This document shows positions 1 to 6,043 of a stretch of DNA of 6,897 nt, piece by piece (within the stretch, counting starts at the first letter, position 1; each line of letters begins with the position of its first letter). Source of the stretch: Pseudomonadota bacterium. Lineage in GTDB: Bacteria > Pseudomonadota > Alphaproteobacteria > Rhizobiales > Kaistiaceae. Location: positions 1 through 6,897 of the forward strand of contig JAEZEN010000202.1 in NCBI GenBank assembly GCA_023433185.1, in the 5' to 3' direction. Both the position numbers and the translations under genes were made by a program. Below the pieces are notes generated by a model that was given only the letters and a program-made list of their open reading frames with translations, searched no databases and was not told the origin of the DNA.

Positions 1-1247
1 GTCTGGACCATCGCCATGCCCTCCTCGGGGGTGGCGTCACCGGCCGCGACCGCGGCCAGCGCGTCCTCGAGCGCCTGCTTCACCTCCGGCGAGGCGAGCT
101 GGCGGGCATACTGGACCGTCGGCAGCCACTCCTCGGTGAACATGTCCCACACCGCTTCCTGGTTCTCGCTGCCGAACTTCTCCGGACGCAGGCCGATGAA
201 GGCCGGCAGGTCGTTGAAGGTGTTGATCAGGGCCTGGGCGCCGGCACCGCCGATCCAGTCGGTGAGCACCTTGCACGCCGCGTCGTAGTCGGCGTCCTTC
301 GAGATGCCGATCATCACGTCGATGCCGCCGATGAAGTCGTCGGGGGCGCCGTTGCCGGTGACGTCCGGGAACTTGAAGGCGGCATAGCCCGAGAGGTTCT
401 CGGAGAGCGGCGTCGGGTTGTCGCCGGCCGCCTGCTGCTGCCACCACGCCCCCATCGGGAAGGTGGCCGCGCGGCCGCTCTCGATCACCTCGACGGCGCC
501 GGGATAGTGCGACAGGCCGAGCGCTCCCGGCTGGAAGATGCCGTCGTCGAACATGTTCTTCCAGACCTGCATCGCCTCGACGAAGCGCGGGTCGGTCCAC
601 GGCACATCGCCCGTCTCCGCCTGGTAGATCAGGCCCGGCGCGACGTTGTGGATGATCTGCATGTAGACGTCGCGGCGGATCCAGCCGTCGCCCGCGCCGA
701 TCATCATCGGCGCATAGCCCGCGCCCCGGGCGGCCTCGGCGAGGGCCTTGAGCTCGTCATAGGTGGTCGGCGGCTCGAGGCCGAGTTCCTCGAGCACCGG
801 CACGGTGTACCAGAGGTTGATCGTTTGGGTCAGCACCGGCAGGCCGTAGAAGTTGTCGTCGCCCTCGGGATTGCCGAGGCGGAGCTGGTCGACGGCCAGC
901 GGGAAGAACTTCGACTGCCAGTCCTCGCCCCAGGTCGCGACCGCGCAGTCCTGGGCCGGTGCGAGGTGCGCGCGGTACTGCTGGGTCAGTGCGCCGGGCT
1001 CGAGACCGACGAGGCCCGGCATGTCGCCGGCATTCGCCCGGGTCTGAAGGTCGACGAGGTACTCCGGGTAGTTGAAGGTCCGCACGTCGATCCTGATGCC
1101 GGGGTGCGCCGCCTCGGTCGCTGCCACCATCTGGTTGAGGGTCTGGATCACCGGGCTCCAGGAGCGGTAGGTGACCGTCACGTCCTCGGCGTTGGCGCCG
1201 AGCGTCGAGAGCGCGATCACCGTGGTCGAAAGCAGCAGTTTCCTCAT
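1..1247 (-). CDS. ABC transporter sugar-binding protein (family 1, CUT1/UgpB-MalE-like), 3' end beyond window
   Basis: Periplasmic solute-binding protein that delivers a sugar, polyol or related solute to an ABC importer. The frame is open from ATG 1247 to the left edge (415 codons), so only the extreme C-terminus is missing. Residues 1-20 (MRKLLLSTTVIALSTLGANA) form a typical Sec signal peptide, with a positively charged start, a hydrophobic core and an ANA cleavage site before EDVTVTYRSW. Family-like segments include YGLPVLTQTINLWY with a following LEELGLEPPTTYDEL, FPMGAWWQQQAAG, and a C-terminal GDATPEEGMAMVQ like the usual family 1 ending. GGGAGG at 1253-1258 is a strong Shine-Dalgarno 5 nt before the ATG. 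It follows the aldolase gene by 42 nt in the same direction and is probably the third gene of an operon whose permease and ATPase genes lie to the left. The substrate cannot be read from the sequence. The family call is secure. Confidence 0.93.
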   Translation of the reverse strand, partial: MRKLLLSTTVIALSTLGANAEDVTVTYRSWSPVIQTLNQMVAATEAAHPGIRIDVRTFNYPEYLVDLQTRANAGDMPGLVGLEPGALTQQYRAHLAPAQDCAVATWGEDWQSKFFPLAVDQLRLGNPEGDDNFYGLPVLTQTINLWYTVPVLEELGLEPPTTYDELKALAEAARGAGYAPMMIGAGDGWIRRDVYMQIIHNVAPGLIYQAETGDVPWTDPRFVEAMQVWKNMFDDGIFQPGALGLSHYPGAVEVIESGRAATFPMGAWWQQQAAGDNPTPLSENLSGYAAFKFPDVTGNGAPDDFIGGIDVMIGISKDADYDAACKVLTDWIGGAGAQALINTFNDLPAFIGLRPEKFGSENQEAVWDMFTEEWLPTVQYARQLASPEVKQALEDALAAVAAGDATPEEGMAMVQ

Positions 1248-1289
1248 GTCATCCTCCCTTGGGACTGGATTGATCTTCTTGCTTGCAGT

Positions 1290-1928
1290 TCATTCGAACG
1301 ACGGCAGCGGCAGGTCGGCGACCTGGGCCATCGTCATCGGCTTGACGCCGCCGAGCGTCTCGGCGGCCCAGACGGTCTTCGCGTAGGCTTCCGCCACCTG
1401 CAGGCGGTGGAAGGCGTCCCGGACGCTGCTTCCCACCGCCGTGGCCCCGTGGTTCTCGAGCAGGAACACGTTGTGGCGCAGCACATAGGGCGCGAGCGCC
1501 TCGGCGAGCTTGGCCGAGGACGGACGCCCGTAGGGCACCGTCGCGATCTGGCCGATCACCGCCACAAGCTCAGGCAGGATGTTGTGCGGCAGGTCGCGAC
1601 GGGCGGCGGCAAAGGCGGTGCAGAAGATCGGATGGCCGTGGGCGACGCCGTTCGACTTCGGGCGCTGCTTGTAGAACTCGAGATGCATCCACTTCTCGGA
1701 GGTCGGCGTGAGGTCGCCCTCGACGACGTTGCCGTCCGGCGTCAGCCGCAGCAGCATCTCCTCGCTGAGATCGCCCTTGTTGTAGCCGGACGGGGTCATC
1801 AGCACGGTGCCGCCGTCGGCCCGTCCGCTGACGTTGCCCTCGGTGCCGGCGACCAGGCCCTGGCCCGCCATCTTCTTGCAGATCTCGATGATTTCCTTGC
1901 GGATGTGAGCGTCGTCGTACTTTGGCAT
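1290..1928 (-). CDS. class II aldolase/adducin family protein (AraD/FucA-like)
   Basis: Cytoplasmic zinc-dependent enzyme of the class II aldolase/epimerase superfamily. Members cleave or isomerise small phosphorylated ketoses, as in L-fuculose-phosphate aldolase and L-ribulose-5-phosphate 4-epimerase, or decarboxylate related acids. The 212-aa length fits single-domain members. Visible family features are GTEGNVSGR (residues 28-36), substrate-binding TPSG (45-48), TSEKWMH with the likely catalytic acid Glu78, the zinc ligand pair His97 and His99 in AHGHP, and the third ligand His160 in LLENHGA. All key residues are intact. I chose ATG 1928: it lies 4 nt after the regulator's TAA, which suggests translational coupling, with an AGG-containing Shine-Dalgarno inside the regulator's last codons. 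An in-frame TTG at 1952 would add 8 residues but overlap the regulator. The context points to catabolism of a sugar or polyol imported by the neighbouring transporter. The exact substrate is unknown. Confidence 0.92.
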   Translation of the reverse strand: MPKYDDAHIRKEIIEICKKMAGQGLVAGTEGNVSGRADGGTVLMTPSGYNKGDLSEEMLLRLTPDGNVVEGDLTPTSEKWMHLEFYKQRPKSNGVAHGHPIFCTAFAAARRDLPHNILPELVAVIGQIATVPYGRPSSAKLAEALAPYVLRHNVFLLENHGATAVGSSVRDAFHRLQVAEAYAKTVWAAETLGGVKPMTMAQVADLPLPSFE

Positions 1929-1932
1929 CGGC

Positions 1933-2847
1933 TTACCTGGTTCCCTGGACAATCGTTGCCGGCAGCGGCGTCGCCGCCGCCACGCGCTTCTTTTCGATCT
2001 CCCGCTCGATCACCGCCGCATTCCGCAGGAACTCGTTCTTGCGCGGATGCTCGAGGGCGAGGCCGGTGCAGATCATCTCGATGATGGTGAGCTGCGAGAT
2101 ACGGGTGCCCACCGTCTCGCTGCCGCCGGCGGCGCCGGCGGGCGCAGAATGGAGGACGGTCCCGGCGAGCTGGCCGGCGGCGGAGTCGGCATGGCTGGTG
2201 ATGAGGACGGAGGGGAGCCCCAGCCGGTTGGCCGAGGTCAGCACGTCCACCACGTCCTTCGACTGGCCGGAGAACGAAATGCCGAAGAACAGCGAGCCGG
2301 CCGGCGGATTGGCGGTCACCGCGGTGAGGACGTGCGGGTCGCTGTAGCTGTTGCTGACATAGCCGAAGCGGATCAGCCGCTGGTAGAGGTCGACGACCGG
2401 CCCGGTCGAACTGCCGAAGCCGAAGATGTGGATGACACGCGATTCCTGGATCGCCTTGACCGCGGCGCGCAGCGCCACCGGGTCGGCGAGCACCGCGGTG
2501 GTGCGGAGGATCTCGGAATGGACGTTGATGGTGTTGTTGATGATCGCCGAATAGGGGTCGGCGTTCTCCCTTCCCAGCCATTGCTCGGAGAGCTTCTGGC
2601 CCCGGGCCGCGCCGCGCAGCTCGGCGAGCGAAACGCGCATTTCCCGGTAGCCGGAGAAGCCGAGATGCCGGGCGAGGCGGAAGACCGTGGTCTCGCTCAC
2701 GCCCGCCGCCGCGGCAACCTCGGCAAGCGGCATGTCGGCGACGCTCTCGCGGTTGTTGATCACCCACTCGGCAAGGGCGGCGAACGCGCCCGTGCCGCAG
2801 ATCGCAAGCGCCGACAGGCCCCGCATCGGGTCGAGATGGCTGGTCAC
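1933..2847 (-). CDS. RpiR-family transcriptional regulator (HTH plus SIS domain)
   Basis: DNA-binding regulator of sugar metabolism, 304 aa. The N-terminal RpiR-type helix-turn-helix covers about residues 20-80; its recognition region is LAEVAAAAGVSETTVFRLARHL-like, followed by GFSGYREMR, a hallmark of the family. A SIS (sugar isomerase) domain spans about 120-265, with the phosphosugar-binding loops GFGSST (143-148) and SFSGQSKD (191-198). Such proteins usually repress or activate catabolic genes in response to a phosphorylated sugar. I chose GTG 2847 because a very strong Shine-Dalgarno (GGGAGGAGGA, 2851-2860) sits 3 nt from it. An upstream in-frame GTG at 2865 would place that site inside the coding region. 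The gene leads an apparent operon with the aldolase and sugar-binding protein genes, so it probably controls them. The palindrome at 2888-2906 is a natural candidate for its own binding site. Confidence 0.92.
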   Translation of the reverse strand: MTSHLDPMRGLSALAICGTGAFAALAEWVINNRESVADMPLAEVAAAAGVSETTVFRLARHLGFSGYREMRVSLAELRGAARGQKLSEQWLGRENADPYSAIINNTINVHSEILRTTAVLADPVALRAAVKAIQESRVIHIFGFGSSTGPVVDLYQRLIRFGYVSNSYSDPHVLTAVTANPPAGSLFFGISFSGQSKDVVDVLTSANRLGLPSVLITSHADSAAGQLAGTVLHSAPAGAAGGSETVGTRISQLTIIEMICTGLALEHPRKNEFLRNAAVIEREIEKKRVAAATPLPATIVQGTR

Positions 2848-2850
2848 GGT

Positions 2851-2860
2851 TCCTCCTCCC
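2851..2860 (-). promoter_or_regulatory. Strong Shine-Dalgarno that sets the start of the RpiR-family gene
   Basis: On the minus strand the sequence reads GGGAGGAGGA followed by ACC and GTG. This purine run matches the anti-Shine-Dalgarno in two registers and ends 3 nt before GTG 2847. It argues against the longer reading that begins at GTG 2865, which would translate the ribosome-binding site as Gly-Gly-Gly. Confidence 0.75.
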
Positions 2861-2870
2861 GCCACATCAT

Positions 2871-2906
2871 CTGAAAGGATGTTTTATCTTTCAGCAATGC
2901 TGAAAG
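2871..2906. promoter_or_regulatory. Candidate operator: three alternating CTGAAAG half-sites including a 19-bp palindrome
   Basis: CTTTCAGCA-A-TGCTGAAAG (2888-2906) is a palindrome with perfect 9-bp arms around a single central base. A third copy of the half-site, CTGAAAG, lies at 2871-2877 and forms a second, wider inverted pair with 2888-2894 (10-nt spacer). The stretch is clearly AT-richer than the rest of the window and lies 24-59 bp upstream of the regulator's start, inside the 174-bp region between the divergent genes at 2847 and 3022. RpiR-family regulators bind short inverted repeats near their own promoters, so autoregulation is the simplest reading. A role at a plus-strand promoter for the gene at 3022 is also possible. 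I could not pick out a convincing -35/-10 pair on either strand. Confidence 0.6.
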
Positions 2907-3021
2907 TTTCTTTTATCGCGCATGCCGGGCGCCGCCTTGCGCGATCTCCAGCCATACGTCCGAAACTGACGCAGGCAGGGGGTAAGGTCCTTCCAGTCGA
3001 AACAAGCGCGACACGGAGCCG

Positions 3022-4185
3022 ATGACGACACCAGATCCCGCCTCAGCATCCGCCGCCCGTCACCCGGAAGCGGGCTACCTGCTCACGCCTTTCGCCTGGG
3101 TGCGTCGCGATATCGCGCCCCTCCTCGCCCGCGAGCCGCGGCTCGCCGCGCACCTCTTCACCCTCGACCGGCCGCGTATGCATCTCGTCGCCTTCGCGCT
3201 GGCCCATGTGAAGGGCGTGGTGACGCCGTCCCTCGCCGGGTCGGTCCTCTCCGCCTCGCGCCGTGCGGTCCTTTCGGCCGTGCTCGGCACGCCGCCGCCG
3301 GGCCTGCGGGGCGTCTTCGACCGCCTGCCACCCCGGGTCATGCCGCGCGAGAGCTATGTCCGCCTCGCGCGCCTCTTCGCCGACGCCGGCGCGGCGAAAC
3401 TCCTGGCCCACGCCGAGGCCGTGGACGAGCGGTTCATCGACCTCCTCTTCGCCTTGCCGCCGGGGCTGCGCTGCCCGGCCATCGCCCGTCTCCATGACTG
3501 CTGCCCCACGCTCGACGGGCTGCCGCAAGGCCTCGCCTTCCTCGCCTCCCGCGGCCCCGTGAAGGACCTCGATGCCTTCGCGCGGCAGCTTGGCCGCTGC
3601 CGGAACCCGCGGGCCTTCGCGACCATCGTCAGGAACGTGGCGGAAGCCCTGCCGCTGCCGGACACCCTCCCCCCGCAGCGGATCGGTGCGGCGACGCGGA
3701 TCGACGACCCGCGGCAGATCCGCAACCTCGCCCGACGCTGGCGAAACTGCCTCGCCGGCTACGTCGACGGCATCGACGGCGGCGAATGCGCCTTCTACCT
3801 GTGGCAGTCGAACGACGTGCAGGCCGGCTGCCTCGTCCGGCGCCGCGGGCGCCTCGGCTGGTTCCTCGATGAGATCAAGGGCCCGCGCAACCGCGAGCCT
3901 TCGTCGCCGCACCTGCGGCAGATCATGGACACCTTCGCAGCGACGGGCGTCCCGGGCGCGGCCGCCGCGGAGGTGATCGAGGAAATCTGCAGCGCAGCGG
4001 ACGACCGGCGGCGACGGGGTCCCGGCCGGACACGGGAACCGGACCTGGAGGACATGGAGGTCGTCGACGACGAGGATGGGGGCGGCCCCCCCGGAGAGCT
4101 GTCCGAGGTGCAGCGCGACATCATCGATACCGTCCTCTGCGCCAATGTCTGGTGCGAGGATATGGACCTGGCAGAGGCCGCCTGA
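3022..4185 (+). CDS. PcfJ-like domain protein of unknown function
   Basis: A 387-aa soluble protein with no signal peptide or membrane segment. ATG 3022 has GGAG at 3015-3018, 3 nt upstream. The N-terminal half (about 15-215) is mostly helical, rich in Leu, Ala and Arg, and not recognised. Residues 235-305 resemble the PcfJ-like family (named after a protein of the enterococcal plasmid pCF10; function unknown): LARRWRNCLAGYVDGI, with the typical Asn242-Cys243 and Tyr247, then GECAFYLW (254-261), a basic turn, and EIKGPRNREPSS (284-295), matching the family's closing G-x-x-N-R motif. The C-terminal tail has a basic patch (329-338), an acidic run (DLEDMEVVDDEDGGG, 341-355), then a helical end with two Cys residues. 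The gene is followed after 25 nt by a WYL regulator on the same strand, suggesting co-transcription. The domain call rests on remembered motifs, so it is moderately sure; no biochemical role can be stated. Confidence 0.7.
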   Translation: MTTPDPASASAARHPEAGYLLTPFAWVRRDIAPLLAREPRLAAHLFTLDRPRMHLVAFALAHVKGVVTPSLAGSVLSASRRAVLSAVLGTPPPGLRGVFDRLPPRVMPRESYVRLARLFADAGAAKLLAHAEAVDERFIDLLFALPPGLRCPAIARLHDCCPTLDGLPQGLAFLASRGPVKDLDAFARQLGRCRNPRAFATIVRNVAEALPLPDTLPPQRIGAATRIDDPRQIRNLARRWRNCLAGYVDGIDGGECAFYLWQSNDVQAGCLVRRRGRLGWFLDEIKGPRNREPSSPHLRQIMDTFAATGVPGAAAAEVIEEICSAADDRRRRGPGRTREPDLEDMEVVDDEDGGGPPGELSEVQRDIIDTVLCANVWCEDMDLAEAA

Positions 4186-4210
4186 AGGAGGGGAGGACAG
4201 GGGAAACGCC

Positions 4211-5239
4211 ATGCGCTACGAAAAAGCCGAGACCCTGCTGCGGATCGCACTTGCCATGCACGGCAGCGCCGAAGGCGTCTCGCTCGACGACATCATCCGC
4301 CAGCACGCGGTGGGCCGGCGCACCGCCGAACGCCTCCGGGATGCGCTGGAGCGGCTGTTTCCGCAGATGGAACTGGCCAATCCCGGCGAGCTGCCGAAGC
4401 GCTGGCGCATCCGTGCCGCCGCCGTGCGGTCGCTCGTCGGCGTGTCGCTCGAGGAACTGGCGGCGCTGCGGACCGCGCAGACCATTCTCCGCCGTGAGAA
4501 CATGGCCGAGACCATGGACCGGCTCGACCTGCTCGCCGCCAAGCTCGAGGCCCTGCTCCGGCCCGAGACCGCACGACGGCTCGCCCCCGACATCGAAATC
4601 CTCGCCGAGGCGGAGGGGACGGCCGTGCGCCCCGGACCGCGCCACCATGTCGATGCCGAGGTCCTCGCCGATCTGCGGACCGCCATCATGGGGTCGTGCA
4701 AGGTGCGGCTCCACTACACCGCCCGCGGCACCGGCGTGGCGAGCGAGCAGGTGGTGTGCCCCTACGGGTTCCTCTATGGCGGCCGCGTCTACCTGGTTGC
4801 CGAGAAGGTGGGCACGCGCATCGGCGACCACCGCCTCTTCAGCCTCGCCAACATCGGGCGCGCCGAGATCCTCGAGGAGTCCTTCACCCGGCGCCCCGAC
4901 TTCTCGCTGGCCGCCTTCGCCGAGCGCTCGTTCGGCACGTTCCAGGAGGAGCCGTTCGACGTCGTCTGGCGTTTCGTCCCGTCGGTGGCGGCCAAGGCGC
5001 GGGAGTTCGTCTTCCACCCCAGCCAGGAATTCGAGGACGAACCGGACGGCTCGCTTCTCGTCCGTTTCCGGGCCGGCGGCGCGCTCGAGATGTGCTGGCA
5101 CCTCTTCACCTGGGGCGACCAGGTCGAGGTCGTCGCGCCCGACCGGCTCCGCGAGATGCTCGTCGCCCAGTGCGAGACCGCGCTCGCCGCGGCACAGCGC
5201 CCGCAGACGGAGGCCGGCGATGCGGCGATCAGTCGATGA
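4211..5239 (+). CDS. WYL domain-containing transcriptional regulator
   Basis: A 342-aa regulator with the standard three-part layout. An N-terminal winged helix-turn-helix spans about 1-70 (MRYEKAETLLRIAL; DDIIRQHAVGRRTAERLRDAL), followed by a helical linker (about 75-125). A WYL domain covers about 150-225: VRLHYTARG, CPYGFLYGGRVYLVAEK, HRLFSLANI. A WCX-type C-terminal extension covers about 244-330. The signature triad reads Val193-Tyr194-Leu195, so the name-giving Trp is replaced while Tyr, Leu and the downstream Arg208 remain. WYL domains are thought to bind nucleic-acid or nucleotide ligands, and several such proteins (BrxR, CapW) repress defence operons. I chose ATG 4211 because the HTH begins there and AGGGGA (4199-4204) lies 6 nt upstream; the frame is open further upstream but overlaps the preceding gene. 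Probably co-transcribed with the PcfJ-like gene. Its last 11 bp overlap the convergent HEPN gene. Confidence 0.93.
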   Translation: MRYEKAETLLRIALAMHGSAEGVSLDDIIRQHAVGRRTAERLRDALERLFPQMELANPGELPKRWRIRAAAVRSLVGVSLEELAALRTAQTILRRENMAETMDRLDLLAAKLEALLRPETARRLAPDIEILAEAEGTAVRPGPRHHVDAEVLADLRTAIMGSCKVRLHYTARGTGVASEQVVCPYGFLYGGRVYLVAEKVGTRIGDHRLFSLANIGRAEILEESFTRRPDFSLAAFAERSFGTFQEEPFDVVWRFVPSVAAKAREFVFHPSQEFEDEPDGSLLVRFRAGGALEMCWHLFTWGDQVEVVAPDRLREMLVAQCETALAAAQRPQTEAGDAAISR

Positions 5240-5897
5240 CGGGATAGAACGGGCGGCCCCAGTCCTCATGCGGGTTGTCCATCATCAGGTCGACGAAGAC
5301 CGGCATCAGGAAGCCGAGGATGGCCGCGCCGTCGCGGACCTGCGCCCGGTTGACGCCGCTGTTCCACGTCGAGCCACCATGGACGATCTGGTTGCGGAGA
5401 ACGTAGAGCCTGTCGAACACCAGCGTCAGGACCTTCGCCGTGTCGCCCTGCCCCAGGGCCGCGTGGAAGGCCCGTCTTGCCGTGCGCAGGCGGATCTCCC
5501 AGTCGGCGAAGCCGGCAATGCCATTCTGGTGCAGCCAGAACGGACTGAACACGAAGCGGTTGTCCATGAGCACCCGCACCGGCCCCGAGAAGCGCTGCCA
5601 CAGCGCGTCATGGATGCGCCGGCCGCGGTCGAGCGTCACGAGCCGCCGGAAGTAGTTGACGAACACCTGCCGCTCGCCCGGCGGCGAAGCCGGCTGGAAC
5701 TCGCTCTCGTCGGCATAGGCCGCGTTGAAGGCGATCCACAGGAAGACAAAGCGGGCATCGGCATCCTCGCCATCCGCCTCGGCGCGACCGATCCAGCTGA
5801 TCGCGCGATGGACACGAAGACCCATCGTTCCGGGGAAGTCGCCCCGGATGGCGCGCTGCTTTGCCTTGAGCGCCGCGAAATCGAGCCTGTCCGTCAT
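5229..5897 (-). CDS. HEPN-domain protein, putative RNase
   Basis: A 222-aa, all-helical soluble protein. The key motif is LYVLRNQIVHGG (164-175), which contains Arg168-Asn169 and His173: the R-x4-6-H signature of HEPN domains, many of which are metal-independent RNases in toxin-antitoxin, abortive-infection and CRISPR systems. Upstream helices RFVFLWIAFNAAY (49-61) and DWEIRLRTARRAF (132-144) fit the apolar helical packing of this family. The C-terminal stretch (GVNRAQVRDGAAIL, then MMDNPHEDWGRPFYPV) resembles a common proteobacterial HEPN-like family that I recall but cannot name precisely. The motif is intact, so catalytic activity is possible but not shown. ATG 5897 has a modest Shine-Dalgarno (GGAAG, 5906-5910) lying inside an inverted repeat. 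No small antitoxin gene is adjacent. The gene converges on and overlaps the WYL gene and diverges from the RecB-like nuclease gene. Confidence 0.82.
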   Translation of the reverse strand: MTDRLDFAALKAKQRAIRGDFPGTMGLRVHRAISWIGRAEADGEDADARFVFLWIAFNAAYADESEFQPASPPGERQVFVNYFRRLVTLDRGRRIHDALWQRFSGPVRVLMDNRFVFSPFWLHQNGIAGFADWEIRLRTARRAFHAALGQGDTAKVLTLVFDRLYVLRNQIVHGGSTWNSGVNRAQVRDGAAILGFLMPVFVDLMMDNPHEDWGRPFYPVID

Positions 5898-5905
5898 CCT
5901 GGCCG

Positions 5906-5933
5906 CTTCCCGGGTCGGCGGTTAGCCGGGAAG
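5906..5933 (-). repeat. 8-bp inverted repeat covering the HEPN gene's Shine-Dalgarno
   Basis: On the minus strand CTTCCCGG is followed by a 12-nt loop and CCGGGAAG: perfect 8-bp arms at 5926-5933 and 5906-5913. The downstream arm contains GGAAG, the only plausible Shine-Dalgarno for ATG 5897, which lies 8 nt further on. If folded in the mRNA, this stem would hide the ribosome-binding site. It could equally be a DNA operator. The repeat is seen directly; the function is inferred. Confidence 0.5.
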
Positions 5934-5957
5934 GGATTGATGCCACCCCGATCCGCG

Positions 5958-5987
5958 TTGACACCAACCGAAGGTAGTGGCGAGCAT
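5958..5987 (+). promoter_or_regulatory. Possible sigma-70 type promoter for the RecB-like nuclease gene
   Basis: TTGACA at 5958-5963 is a perfect -35 consensus. The best -10 at acceptable spacing is GAGCAT (5982-5987, 18-nt spacer), which matches TATAAT at only 3 of 6 positions. The site lies in the 146-bp region between divergent genes, about 57 bp upstream of ATG 6044, where a promoter is needed. The weak -10 keeps confidence low. The hexamer also sits in a short inverted repeat, GTTG-ACAC-CAAC. Confidence 0.35.
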
Positions 5988-6043
5988 GCGATCTGTCGAG
6001 AAGCCCAGGCGCCGGCGCGCCGCGGCTTCGCCGGGGGGCAGCC

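Noticed and set aside
1929..1952. TTG 1952 as an alternative aldolase start
   Set aside because: It would overlap the regulator gene by 20 bp. ATG 1928 sits 4 nt after the regulator's stop and gives the usual family N-terminus.
507..2084. Plus-strand ORF of 525 codons opposite the sugar-binding protein and aldolase genes
   Set aside because: Its product is a low-complexity Arg/His/Gly/Asp-rich sequence without any domain. It is the antisense shadow of two clearly recognised genes in high-GC DNA.
3043..4212. Minus-strand ORF of 389 codons opposite the PcfJ-like gene, similar in length to the real gene
   Set aside because: No recognisable domain and shadow-like composition. The plus-strand frame has a good ribosome-binding site, family motifs and a downstream partner gene.
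4121..5269. Minus-strand ORF of 382 codons opposite the WYL gene
   Set aside because: The product is Glu/Arg/Gly-rich without motifs, while the opposite strand encodes a textbook WYL regulator.
6003..6040. GC-rich self-complementary stretch upstream of the nuclease gene, considered as a terminator or riboswitch
   Set aside because: Several weak GC pairings but no clear stem followed by a T run, and no recognisable riboswitch core. Such pairing is expected by chance at this composition.
5898..6043. Small antitoxin gene next to the HEPN gene
   Set aside because: No short ORF with a start, Shine-Dalgarno and plausible composition fits the 146-bp gap, and the HEPN gene is not followed by a same-strand gene. 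A classic HEPN-MNT toxin-antitoxin pair is not supported.
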